Assembly (NCBI RefSeq): GCF_001182785.1
Contig: NZ_CP012099.1
Span: forward strand, 3,346,501 to 3,410,500
Reading direction: 5' to 3'
Length of the DNA: 64,000 nt
Origin: Bacillus thuringiensis
Lineage (GTDB): Bacteria > Bacillota > Bacilli > Bacillales > Bacillaceae_G
Shown: positions 53,464 to 62,282 of the stretch, piece by piece
Numbering within the stretch: the stretch's first letter is position 1
How the letters are laid out: every line of letters begins with the position of its first letter
Notes under the pieces: model-generated
Seen by the model: the letters and a program-made list of their open reading frames with translations, nothing else
Told to the model about the DNA's origin: nothing
Database searches by the model: none
Made by a program: the position numbers and the translations under genes

Positions 53464-54972
53464 TTACGATTCAATAATATTCAAAGCTAATGTATTCAAG
53501 GCATTTTCAGCTTGTAAAATTCTCTGTTTTTCCTTTTCAAATACATCTTCTTCTTTTCGAAAGGACTCTTTTCGATTTTTAATCATACGCTTCATTTCTT
53601 TTTTACTCGGTCCACCGTATACATTTCTTTTTTGAATAAAAGCTTCTGGCGATATAATTTCTTTCCACTCTTTTTCTAATAAATTTATTTTAAAATGTTC
53701 TTGCAAATACATATTTACATCTTTGAAGTGTAATTCATGTAGTTCTTTTTTCTGCTCCAATGACATATTTGCAATAGCACTTGCTGCATGATGAGCATGC
53801 CGAAATGGAATTTCATAATTTTTCGTTAAAACATCAGCGAAATCCGTTATCGTTATTGCATGTTTATAGGAACGACTTTTTAACGTTTCTTCTTCTACTT
53901 TCATCGTTAGGATCACTGCATTCATCATACAAAAAAAACGAATCGCCTTTTCAATCCCTTTATATAAATATGGCTGCAAGTCATCTTCCGTATCGACAAT
54001 ATCACCAAATGGTGTATTATGAATCATTTGAAATACTGTAAATGCTTCTCCTAAAGCACTACTCGTAATTGCACGAGCGTGTTCAATTGAAACCGGATTT
54101 CGTTTTTGCGGCATAATACTACTAATTTGTACATATGGCTTTGCAACAGTAATACCGTCATATTCTTTCGTTGCTAACAACAAAAAGTCATGAATCCATC
54201 TACTCGTATTCGTCATCATTACCATAAGTAGCGAGCTAACTTCTAATAAATAATCCGCTCCGGCAACAGCATCATATGAGTTCTCAATTACATTTGTAAA
54301 TCCAAGTAGATGAGCAACTCGTTCTCGTTTAATCGGGAAACTTGTTGTAGAGAGTGCAGCCGCCCCCATTGGAGACTGATTTAAAAGCTGGTACGTTTTT
54401 TTCATTCGTTCTAAATCTCTTTGCATCGTATCATAAATTGCTAAAGTATAATGACCAAATGTTGTTGGCTGTGCCGGTTGTGTATGTGTATAAGCTGGCA
54501 TGATCGTTTCCTTATGATCATCAGCAAGTTGCAGTACACTTTCTTGCAATAGCAAATAATGTTCCATTAATCGTAATATATACCGCCTTAAGCTCATGCG
54601 ATACATCGTTACACCCATATCATTTCTACTTCTACCAATATGCATATTACTTACAAAATCGCATTTCGCTTCTTGAGAAATTAAATGTTCGATTAAAAAA
54701 AAGAGGTCTTCATGCTGCTCTGTATATACCAATTTATCTTTTGGTATTCGCTCTACTTTTCTAAGTGCGTTTAATATAACTTTAGCTTCTTCTATTTTCA
54801 TTAAACTTTCTTCAGTCAGCATCGTAATATGTGCTTTATGCACTTGAAACATATCTTTCAATAAGTAATTTCGTTGAAAATCAAATACATGTTGTAATAC
54901 ACAATCCACATATGTTTTTCCAGGGAAATCAGCGCCTTCACTCTTTATAAACTCTTCCTTACTCTGTTTCAT
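53464..54972 (-). CDS. Argininosuccinate-lyase paralogue (fumarase/aspartase superfamily)
   Basis: 502 residues. The superfamily motifs are present: NMHIGRSRNDMGVTMYR, THTQPAQPTTFGHY (catalytic His region) and SSIMPQKRNPVSIEH with the catalytic Ser. True ArgH proteins are about 460 residues, carry SSIMPQKKNPD and usually sit with argG; here the motif differs at two positions and the C-terminus has an extra ~40 mostly charged residues. Argininosuccinate lyase activity is possible, another C-N lyase reaction equally so. ATG at 54972 with GAGGGG 9 bases upstream. The next gene on the strand is a GNAT acetyltransferase. Confidence 0.8.
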   Translation of the reverse strand: MKQSKEEFIKSEGADFPGKTYVDCVLQHVFDFQRNYLLKDMFQVHKAHITMLTEESLMKIEEAKVILNALRKVERIPKDKLVYTEQHEDLFFLIEHLISQEAKCDFVSNMHIGRSRNDMGVTMYRMSLRRYILRLMEHYLLLQESVLQLADDHKETIMPAYTHTQPAQPTTFGHYTLAIYDTMQRDLERMKKTYQLLNQSPMGAAALSTTSFPIKRERVAHLLGFTNVIENSYDAVAGADYLLEVSSLLMVMMTNTSRWIHDFLLLATKEYDGITVAKPYVQISSIMPQKRNPVSIEHARAITSSALGEAFTVFQMIHNTPFGDIVDTEDDLQPYLYKGIEKAIRFFCMMNAVILTMKVEEETLKSRSYKHAITITDFADVLTKNYEIPFRHAHHAASAIANMSLEQKKELHELHFKDVNMYLQEHFKINLLEKEWKEIISPEAFIQKRNVYGGPSKKEMKRMIKNRKESFRKEEDVFEKEKQRILQAENALNTLALNIIES

Positions 54973-55040
54973 CACCTTTTCCCCTCTCACCTAAGTATTA
55001 CTACCCATCATACCCATTGATAGAAAAAAAGTGCTTGTAC

Positions 55041-55196
55041 ATAAAGTGAAACTTTAATCAGTGGGGTTTTCTTCATCCCCCACTGATTATTAGTTGAACC
55101 AATCGGGCTTTTAAGGGCAGTTGATCCCCCACCTAACTTCTTTGCTTTCGCTGAATTTTGAGGTGGGGGTCTTACTGCCCATTAAAGCAGGATAAA
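55041..55196 (+). repeat. bcr1-like repeat, full-length copy (156 bp)
   Basis: Begins ATAAAGTGAAACTTTAATCA, contains a first hairpin (AATCAGTGGGG with CCCCCACTGATT), a second one (CCCCCACCT with AGGTGGGGG) and ends GCAGGATAAA. The size, structure and sequence agree with what I remember of bcr1 of the B. cereus group. It lies between the lyase gene start and the next terminator. Confidence 0.88.
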
Positions 55197-55230
55197 AATA
55201 AACTCGGTGCTCTCTGCACCGAGTTTATTT
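55196..55230 (-). terminator. Terminator of the serine-hydrolase gene
   Basis: Perfect 15-bp stem (55196-55210 with 55216-55230) that includes the stop codon of the hydrolase gene and abuts the bcr1-like element. Confidence 0.82.
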
Positions 55231-56334
55231 AATAAAAGTCGCATCATACTTATCACTTTGCAACACTTGGAAATGTAAGTTTGCTAAATGTTTCCGTATT
55301 TCTGCACTATCGTCTTCATTTAAATTGTTCGCCAAAAACACAATTTCTGTACAGTTTCCACGTTTATCCATAGCGTAAACCGCTTTTGTAACCGTCCATG
55401 GTGTGTAACCATTCTTTTGTCCAGCATGTCTAAATGTTTTACGGTATTTCTTGGCACTCATGTCTGTTTCAACGATATTTGCCCACACTTTTTCTTCAGC
55501 TTCTGTCAAACCACCTTTATGGTTTGCCTTTTGAAGTAATACCATATAATCATTTGCCGAAGCTGCTGGTAATCTATCTGACCAAATTTTGTCGTAACGT
55601 TCCTCTAAATAAAGCGGAATTTCCTTCTGTAATAATGGTCCCTTCTTCTTTAAGCGTTCATGAATAATCATCGCATATTCACGATATTGCTCTTGAGACA
55701 TTTCTTTTAACTTTTTCTCTATTTTATATTTTGGAACATGTAATTCTTTATGCAAATATCCCGGGATATACAAAGATGAAACGATTGGAAATAGTGGTTG
55801 ATGTGCAGGAAGTGATAAACTTTGTAAGTTTCGATTAATGTTATCTAATCCTAACAATTCCATTAAGTATTCAGCATTTGCATTCGAACTAAACTTAACC
55901 ATTCCTTTTGCCACTTCTTCTAAAGAAACCGCTCCTTCAGTTATCTTGCCCGTCTTCTCCAAATACTTTTGCCATCTATCTTGTGCACCACCATCTGTAT
56001 TTGGCACATAATAGCGATTCACATCATTAATCGACACGAAACTAGACGAATCAATTTTCCCTTCAGTAACTTGTTTCGTATATTCAAGCGCCACAATTAA
56101 TTTCATCGTACTAGCAACTGGCAATACAACATTTGGGTTTACAGAATAAACAACTTTATCATTTCTCTTTACTAGAAGCGCACTATTTTTTTCATCTTTA
56201 TGTTCTTCAATAAAAGATGCAATATACTGTGCATCATCATTATTTGAACTCCACACTTTTTTCACTAAAAAGTTACCCGATATTAGCAAAACAAAAATAC
56301 CCACAATTACTGCGCATACTATAGTTTTTTTCAA
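55225..56334 (-). CDS. Secreted serine hydrolase of the beta-lactamase/PBP fold
   Basis: 369 residues with an N-terminal hydrophobic anchor (about 5-25). Active-site motifs: STMK (SxxK) in LPVASTMKLIV, SNANAEYL (SxN) and KNGYTPW at the place of KTG. The order and spacing match class A-like hydrolases; the Asn for Thr in the third motif and the lack of a GxE omega motif argue against a true beta-lactamase. A wall peptidase or esterase is more likely. Acts outside the membrane. Confidence 0.83.
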   Translation of the reverse strand: MKKTIVCAVIVGIFVLLISGNFLVKKVWSSNNDDAQYIASFIEEHKDEKNSALLVKRNDKVVYSVNPNVVLPVASTMKLIVALEYTKQVTEGKIDSSSFVSINDVNRYYVPNTDGGAQDRWQKYLEKTGKITEGAVSLEEVAKGMVKFSSNANAEYLMELLGLDNINRNLQSLSLPAHQPLFPIVSSLYIPGYLHKELHVPKYKIEKKLKEMSQEQYREYAMIIHERLKKKGPLLQKEIPLYLEERYDKIWSDRLPAASANDYMVLLQKANHKGGLTEAEEKVWANIVETDMSAKKYRKTFRHAGQKNGYTPWTVTKAVYAMDKRGNCTEIVFLANNLNEDDSAEIRKHLANLHFQVLQSDKYDATFIK

Positions 56335-56385
56335 GTAAAATTCCTCTCCTATTGTGTAACTCTTCTCTATTTATCATTTAAAAAC

Positions 56386-56429
56386 AAAATAATGGAGATG
56401 GTCATTTAAATAACCATCTCCATTATTTT
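56386..56429 (-). terminator. Terminator of the nucleoside-hydrolase gene
   Basis: Perfect 17-bp stem (56386-56402 with 56413-56429), 22 bases after the stop, with A/T outer ends. Confidence 0.87.
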
Positions 56430-56451
56430 AACTTGTATGCTCCTATTATGT

Positions 56452-57384
56452 CTACGTCATAAATTTCACAAAATCCTCAAGAAACTTTTTATAATGCAAC
56501 GACCAACCAATTCGCACCCAATTTTTTAATGCTTTTGCATCAGGTTGAGGCCGAAAATCAGCAATACTCTCTCCTTTTGCAATTCCAGCTGTATCTACAT
56601 CGACACGACGATATACATAGTCTAAAAGGGATGGATTTGCCGCAACCATCATTGTAACGACGTCATGTACTGGACTTCCTTTTATTTTCGGATTTAACTT
56701 TCTATAAGCTTTATAATAATACGTAAATATCGGCTCGATTAACTTATTAAAACTCGTTTTAGAGTGTTTCGTAATATATTTTACCATTTCCGGCGTAATA
56801 ATTGCTTCCGATGTAACGTTAAGTGGCACTAATGTCACATTTTTGGCATTTTGCATGACTAATTGTGACGCAATGGGATCACCATGAAAATTCGCCTCTG
56901 CGACTGGTGTTACATTGCCAGGCATCAAGAAAGCACCGCCCATTATATAATATTCTTTCACATACTTCATCATCGGCTTTTCTAAAATAAATGCTGTCGC
57001 TAGTGTTGTTGATCTACCAGCATCGACTATTATTAATTCTCCTTTATATTTTTCAAGAAGATCAAAAAATGCACAAAAAGGTTTTATATTTGGCGAAAAA
57101 GTTTTTGGAGGTTTAATTGGTCCTAAACCGTCTGCCCCATGAATTTCTGGATAATACGTTGTAACATCTCCGGATAAAGGAATTTTCGCACCATTAATAA
57201 CAGGTATATCTTCCCGTCCTGCCATTTGCAATAAATATGCGGCATTACTTGTCGCCTTTTCTTGTGTTACATTTCCATATCCCGTTACTACCCCAACAAT
57301 ATCAATATCAGGATGCAACAATCCATACATAATCGCTAAAGAGTCATCAATTCCTGGGTCTCCTAAAAATAACACTTTTTTCAT
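56452..57384 (-). CDS. Nucleoside hydrolase (IUNH family)
   Basis: 310 residues. The calcium-binding, catalytic motif is GDPGIDDSLAI at the N-terminus; further ligands lie in HGADGLG and in SPVHDVVTMM. It releases the base from ribonucleosides for salvage. ATG at 57384 is chosen (GAGTTGAGG upstream) over longer frames. Neighbour of a pantothenate-type symporter but with a terminator between them. Confidence 0.92.
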   Translation of the reverse strand: MKKVLFLGDPGIDDSLAIMYGLLHPDIDIVGVVTGYGNVTQEKATSNAAYLLQMAGREDIPVINGAKIPLSGDVTTYYPEIHGADGLGPIKPPKTFSPNIKPFCAFFDLLEKYKGELIIVDAGRSTTLATAFILEKPMMKYVKEYYIMGGAFLMPGNVTPVAEANFHGDPIASQLVMQNAKNVTLVPLNVTSEAIITPEMVKYITKHSKTSFNKLIEPIFTYYYKAYRKLNPKIKGSPVHDVVTMMVAANPSLLDYVYRRVDVDTAGIAKGESIADFRPQPDAKALKNWVRIGWSLHYKKFLEDFVKFMT

Positions 57385-57467
57385 CGACCTCAACTCCATC
57401 TCCTCAGTTGTTATTAACTTATGAATAAACGTGGATATACAGAATAAAAAAGAACAAATTCATACGA

Positions 57468-57497
57468 AAAAACGCAGTCTTATAAGGACTACGTTCT
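57468..57497 (-). terminator. Terminator of panF
   Basis: Stem of about 10 pairs with one mismatch and a G-U pair, followed on the minus strand by TTTTTTCG. Confidence 0.7.
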
Positions 57498-57506
57498 TCA
57501 GCTAAC

Positions 57507-58940
57507 CTATACTGTTTTTTTTACAGCACTCATACTTCCAATAACATAAGCGATAAACGCAAAACAAATTGGGAAGACAACTGTATGTATACCGAACGGA
57601 TTTGGATAGAAAAGATGAATACACATATATGAACCTACTCCAACGAAAATGGAAGCAAGCGCTCCTGTAGCATTTCCTTTTCTCCAATATAACCCTAATA
57701 CGATTGGCCAAATGAATGCTGCTTCTAATCCACCGAAAGAAAATAAATTTAGCCATATTAAAAAATCTGGTGGTTTAATCGCCGCTGCATAAACGAGTAG
57801 CCCTACAATACCAGTAATCCACAAACTTCCTTTTTTTATCGTACTGTCTGCTGCATCTTTATTTATGTAATTTACGTATATATCTTTAATAATTGACGAG
57901 CTTACAAGTAATAATAAAGAGTTTACTGTAGACATAATCGCCGCCATTGGTGCAGCTAAGAAAACTCCAGCTAACCAAGGTGGCAACACTTCCATCGCGA
58001 GTAGCGGCATTACTTTATCTGGTACCGTTATACCTGGAAGTACTACTCTTGCAAATACACCTGTTAAATGCATACCGATCATAATTGTACCAACGACAAC
58101 TGTTCCAATTATTAAAGCTTGGTGCATAGCTTTTGAATTTTTATAAGACATGGCACGCACGCTAATTTGCGGTAAACCTACAACACCAATTCCAATTAAA
58201 ATCCAAAATGATGTAACATATGATTTCGTTAAACTGCCATCTGCGCCGAATGGTGTAATTAAATTCGGATTAATTTGAACAAGTTCCTGCATAATCTTTT
58301 CAATTCCACCACCAGCAATGACAGTAGCAATTAAAATGATTGTCGTTCCAACTAACATAATGATTCCTAATAATGTATCTGATAGCGCGACTGCACGAAA
58401 ACCACCAATTAATACGTACACAAGTACAGAAAAAGTAAATAAAAATAGTGCTGTTGTATACGATAGACCCGTTAGTGACTCGATTAATCGTCCGCCGCCG
58501 ACCCACTGGGCTACTGTCGCCGAAAATAAAAAGATAATAATACATAACGCAGAGAGTATAACAACTGCTTTATTATTGTATCTCCCTTTTAAATAATCGA
58601 TAAGAGTAATTGCTTCCATCTTCCTAGCGATAATTGCAAACTTTTTACCGATAACCGTTAAAACGATATACCCTGTTACAACTTGAATCGCAGATAACAG
58701 TACCCATCCAAGCCCCATATTGTAAGCAATACCGGGACCACCAATAAAGCTACTTGCACTACCGTACGTAGCAATCATTGTCATCGCTAATAATAAACCG
58801 CCTAGCTCACGCCCACCAAGAAAATATTCTTGTAAAAATTTATTATGAGCAGTTGCTTGCACGCGTCTTGAAGCATATACACCAATTAAAAATACAACGA
58901 TAAACGAAATTATCATTGGAATGATTACATACCAATTCAT
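57507..58940 (-). CDS. panF: Sodium/pantothenate symporter PanF
   Basis: 477 residues and about 13 membrane helices of the sodium:solute symporter fold. Typical segments are GGRELGGLLLAMTMIATYGSASSF, RAVALSDTLLG and AAIMSTVNSLLLLVSSS. Imports pantothenate with sodium. The preceding gene is YhdT-like, with a 3-base gap; the yhdT-panF pair is known from E. coli as well, which supports the name. ATG at 58940 with GAGGAA upstream, partly inside the yhdT end. Confidence 0.88.
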   Translation of the reverse strand: MNWYVIIPMIISFIVVFLIGVYASRRVQATAHNKFLQEYFLGGRELGGLLLAMTMIATYGSASSFIGGPGIAYNMGLGWVLLSAIQVVTGYIVLTVIGKKFAIIARKMEAITLIDYLKGRYNNKAVVILSALCIIIFLFSATVAQWVGGGRLIESLTGLSYTTALFLFTFSVLVYVLIGGFRAVALSDTLLGIIMLVGTTIILIATVIAGGGIEKIMQELVQINPNLITPFGADGSLTKSYVTSFWILIGIGVVGLPQISVRAMSYKNSKAMHQALIIGTVVVGTIMIGMHLTGVFARVVLPGITVPDKVMPLLAMEVLPPWLAGVFLAAPMAAIMSTVNSLLLLVSSSIIKDIYVNYINKDAADSTIKKGSLWITGIVGLLVYAAAIKPPDFLIWLNLFSFGGLEAAFIWPIVLGLYWRKGNATGALASIFVGVGSYMCIHLFYPNPFGIHTVVFPICFAFIAYVIGSMSAVKKTV

Positions 58941-58943
58941 CTA

Positions 58944-59222
58944 TTATTCCTCACTTTTTTCTTCCTCATCGAGTGAAATATCTTGAAATACAAAACGAAC
59001 AACTAAACTAAGTAAAATAACCATAACGATAAATCCAACGATACAGCTATAAAAAAACCATGCGGGAAAACCTAATACATATGTATATTCACTCGGATTT
59101 TTACTACCAAGCCCATAAGCGAATCCGTACCATATTATAAAATTAATAATAGCAAGTCCAAGACCAATTAACGCTTCTCTATGAGCTATTCGAAACCGTG
59201 GATCATCATGATAATCTTTCAT
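58944..59222 (-). CDS. yhdT: YhdT-like small membrane protein (DUF997)
   Basis: 92 residues with two hydrophobic helices (about 21-42 and 52-76). PRFRIAHREALIGLGL and FPAWFFYSCI are typical of the YhdT/DUF997 group. It is always seen next to PanF-type symporters and is thought to help them; the function is not proved. ATG at 59222 with GGAGGGGG upstream. Confidence 0.85.
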   Translation of the reverse strand: MKDYHDDPRFRIAHREALIGLGLAIINFIIWYGFAYGLGSKNPSEYTYVLGFPAWFFYSCIVGFIVMVILLSLVVRFVFQDISLDEEEKSEE

Positions 59223-59495
59223 TTTTCCCCCTCCTCTCACGATGTATTATTGTACCATTGTTCTTCTAGTTTTTCCTACTAGAAAGCAAAAACAAGCAGG
59301 ATTTTTTATAATTATATAGAAGCTTCTCTTACATTACATATTTTTTACAATTGTAACACAAATGAAATTTGAATTTTCAGTATTTCTTAATTATGATTTT
59401 AATTAGAGGCTTTCCATCTAGTTTCCACATCCTTGATTTCGGAATAAGCGCCGTCTCGTACTGCGTTTACATTATATTTTCAAGGGGGTTATACA

Positions 59496-60980
59496 ATGAG
59501 TCAACTAGCTGTAAATCTTCATGAAAAGGTAGAAAAGTTTCTTCAAGGTACAAAAAAGTTATATGTGAATGGATCTTTCATTGAAAGCGCTTCCGGTAAA
59601 ACATTTAAAACACCTAATCCAGCAACTGGTGAAACACTTGCCGTCGTTTCTGAAGCTGGTCGCGAAGATATTCATAAAGCTGTAGTCGCAGCTCGCATGG
59701 CTTTTGACGAAGGTCCTTGGTCTCGTATGAGCACTGCTGAGCGAAGCCGTCTCATGTACAAGTTAGCTGATTTAATGGAAGAACATAAAGAAGAGCTTGC
59801 ACAGCTCGAAACATTAGATAACGGAAAGCCAATCCGTGAAACAATGGCAGCAGACATACCACTTGCAATTGAGCATATGCGCTATTACGCTGGCTGGGCT
59901 ACGAAAATCGTTGGTCAAACAATTCCTGTTTCCGGTGATTACTTTAACTATACACGCCATGAAGCTGTTGGTGTCGTTGGTCAAATTATCCCTTGGAACT
60001 TCCCGCTTCTTATGGCAATGTGGAAAATGGGAGCAGCGCTTGCTACAGGATGTACAATCGTTTTAAAACCTGCAGAACAAACTCCACTATCTGCTCTATA
60101 CTTAGCTGAATTAATTGAAGAAGCTGGATTCCCAAAAGGTGTTATTAATATCGTACCTGGATTCGGTGAATCAGCTGGACAAGCTCTCGTTAATCATCCA
60201 CTCGTTGATAAGATTGCATTTACCGGTTCTACTCCTGTCGGTAAACAAATTATGCGACAAGCATCCGAATCATTAAAACGCGTTACACTTGAGTTAGGCG
60301 GTAAATCACCAAATATCATCTTGCCAGATGCTGATTTATCTCGCGCGATTCCTGGTGCACTTTCTGGTGTTATGTTTAACCAAGGACAAGTATGCTCTGC
60401 TGGATCACGCTTATTTGTTCCGAAGAAAATGTATGATAATGTCATGGCTGATCTCGTCCTCTATTCTAAAAAACTAAATCAAGGTGTCGGTCTTAACCCT
60501 GAAACAACAATTGGTCCTCTCGTTTCTGAAGAACAACAAAAACGTGTAATGGGCTACATTGAAAAAGGGATTGAAGAAGGCGCTGAAGTACTTTGCGGAG
60601 GAAGTAATCCATTCGATCAAGGCTACTTCGTTTCTCCTACAGTATTCGCTGACGTAAATGATGAAATGACGATCGCAAAAGAAGAGATTTTCGGTCCAGT
60701 TATTTCTGCAATACCGTTTAACGATATTGATGAAGTAATTGAACGTGCAAATAAATCACAATTCGGCTTAGCGGCTGGTGTGTGGACAGAAAATGTTAAA
60801 ACAGCACACTATGTTGCAAGTAAAGTACGTGCAGGTACAGTATGGGTAAACTGTTATAACGTCTTTGATGCAGCATCTCCATTTGGAGGATTTAAACAAT
60901 CTGGTCTTGGCCGTGAAATGGGATCTTACGCATTAAATAACTATACAGAAGTAAAGAGCGTTTGGCTTAACTTAAATTAA
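59496..60980 (+). CDS. dhaS: NAD-dependent aldehyde dehydrogenase, DhaS type
   Basis: 494 residues. The catalytic Glu lies in VTLELGGKSPN and the catalytic Cys in FNQGQVCSAGSR; the cofactor-binding IPWNFPLLMA and FTGSTPVGK are intact. The sequence is close to B. subtilis DhaS over its full length. It oxidises a range of aldehydes to acids. ATG at 59496 follows AAGGGGG. Single gene with its own terminator. Confidence 0.93.
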   Translation: MSQLAVNLHEKVEKFLQGTKKLYVNGSFIESASGKTFKTPNPATGETLAVVSEAGREDIHKAVVAARMAFDEGPWSRMSTAERSRLMYKLADLMEEHKEELAQLETLDNGKPIRETMAADIPLAIEHMRYYAGWATKIVGQTIPVSGDYFNYTRHEAVGVVGQIIPWNFPLLMAMWKMGAALATGCTIVLKPAEQTPLSALYLAELIEEAGFPKGVINIVPGFGESAGQALVNHPLVDKIAFTGSTPVGKQIMRQASESLKRVTLELGGKSPNIILPDADLSRAIPGALSGVMFNQGQVCSAGSRLFVPKKMYDNVMADLVLYSKKLNQGVGLNPETTIGPLVSEEQQKRVMGYIEKGIEEGAEVLCGGSNPFDQGYFVSPTVFADVNDEMTIAKEEIFGPVISAIPFNDIDEVIERANKSQFGLAAGVWTENVKTAHYVASKVRAGTVWVNCYNVFDAASPFGGFKQSGLGREMGSYALNNYTEVKSVWLNLN

Positions 60981-61020
60981 TGAAAAGAACCTGACCTACC
61001 TGGTCAGGTTCTTTTCATTA
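60978..61020. terminator. Bidirectional terminator
   Basis: Perfect 19-bp stem (60978-60996 with 61002-61020) between the aldehyde dehydrogenase and convergent FabG-type gene. Confidence 0.9.
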
Positions 61021-61029
61021 TGTATTCCT

Positions 61030-61770
61030 TTAAACTTGCAGTCCTCCGCTCACATTTAATACTTCACCTGTAATATAAGATGCGTATTCTGATGCTAAAA
61101 AGGCTGCCGCGTTCGCAATATCTTCTGGCGTTCCAATTCTACCAACTGGAATAGCACCAACCATCTTTTCTTTCACTTTATCTGGTATCGTTTTTGTCAT
61201 ATCTGTATCCATAAACCCCGGACAAATCGCATTACAAGTAATACCGAAGCTTCCAACTTCTTTCGCTGCTGTTTTCGTTAAACCGACAACTCCTGCCTTT
61301 GTAGCCGCATAATTTGCTTGACCTATGTTTCCTTCTCTACTAATTGAAGATATATTAATAATGCGTCCATACCCTTGTTGTCTCATGTAAAGAAGCGCTG
61401 GTTGCATACAATAAAAAACTCCAGTTAAGTTCACTTGTAATACTTGTTCCCAAGCAGACTTCTCCATTTTATGTAACATTGCGTCTCTTGTAATTCCAGC
61501 ATTATTCACCAAAATATGTAATGTACCAAATTTTTGAACCGCATATTCAATTAACGACTTTGCTTCATTTTGATTACTCACATCACATCGATATGAGCAC
61601 ACTTCATATCCTTCATCTGATAACTCACGTGTCGTTTTTTGTAGATTCTCTTCATTTACATCGCTAATTAATACTTTCGCCCCTAGTTTTGCATAAACCC
61701 TTGCAATCTCTTTTCCAATTCCCTGTGCAGCTCCTGTTACAACAGCTGTTTTCCCATTTAAAAACTCCAT
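61030..61770 (-). CDS. 3-oxoacyl-ACP reductase-like SDR (FabG/PhaB type)
   Basis: 246 residues. TGAAQGIGKEIA (cofactor), NNAGITRDAML, catalytic Ser in ISSISREGNIGQ and YAATKAGV, ending with GEVLNVSGG. It is a beta-ketoacyl reductase; as it stands apart from the fab and pha clusters it may act on other keto-substrates. ATG preceded by AGGGATAGGG. Confidence 0.9.
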   Translation of the reverse strand: MEFLNGKTAVVTGAAQGIGKEIARVYAKLGAKVLISDVNEENLQKTTRELSDEGYEVCSYRCDVSNQNEAKSLIEYAVQKFGTLHILVNNAGITRDAMLHKMEKSAWEQVLQVNLTGVFYCMQPALLYMRQQGYGRIINISSISREGNIGQANYAATKAGVVGLTKTAAKEVGSFGITCNAICPGFMDTDMTKTIPDKVKEKMVGAIPVGRIGTPEDIANAAAFLASEYASYITGEVLNVSGGLQV

Positions 61771-61878
61771 CCCTATCCCTCATTTCTATTACTTATACTG
61801 TATATTTCGGCTCCTTGCTTTCCAATTCCTCTTTGTATAAAAAAGTCTATTTGTGTCAAACTAACTTTGCAACGTCGC

Positions 61879-62033
61879 ATAAAGTGAAACTTTAATCAGT
61901 GGGAAGTTTGTTCATCCCCACTGATTATTAGTTGAACCAATCGGGCATTTACGGGCAGTTAATCTCCCACCTAGCTTCTTTGTTCCATCTGAATTTTGAG
62001 GTGGGAATTTTACTACCCGTTATGCAGGATAAA
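61879..62033 (+). repeat. bcr1-like repeat, full-length copy (155 bp)
   Basis: All parts of the full element are present, with some changed bases in the second hairpin (TCTCCCACCT with AGGTGGGA, compensating changes that keep pairing). It ends only 5 bases before the ribosome binding site of the YfhD-like gene. Confidence 0.88.
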
Positions 62034-62053
62034 GTGTAAGGAGATTGTGTCGA

Positions 62054-62203
62054 ATGAACAAAAAGAATTTCAAACAAAGCAAAGCAACTGATGGCATTGA
62101 CGTTGAGTTCTCTCGCGAACTCGCTGACCACAATGACTTAGAAGCAAACGCACGTGCAAATGCCGCTGATGCACGTCAAAAACGCCAATCAACCGAAAAA
62201 TAA
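62054..62203 (+). CDS. YfhD-like small protein, 49 residues
   Basis: ATG at 62054 with TAAGGAG about 10 bases upstream. MNKKNFKQSKATDGIDVEFS, RELADHNDLEANARANAADA and RQKRQSTEK: a hydrophilic, disordered peptide of the type of Bacillus YfhD, which I identify with moderate confidence. Such proteins are found in spore formers; function unknown. Its 5' leader is made almost entirely of the bcr1-like element. Confidence 0.72.
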   Translation: MNKKNFKQSKATDGIDVEFSRELADHNDLEANARANAADARQKRQSTEK

Positions 62204-62250
62204 GGTACATCACAACCTTATTCTTTTCAAAAGGGACCTACTACCCAACA

Positions 62251-62282
62251 AAATAAACCGAGAGACATCTCTCGGTTTATTT
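62251..62282. terminator. Bidirectional terminator
   Basis: 14-bp stem (62251-62264 with 62269-62282, 4-base loop) between the YfhD-like gene and the cyclase gene. Confidence 0.88.
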
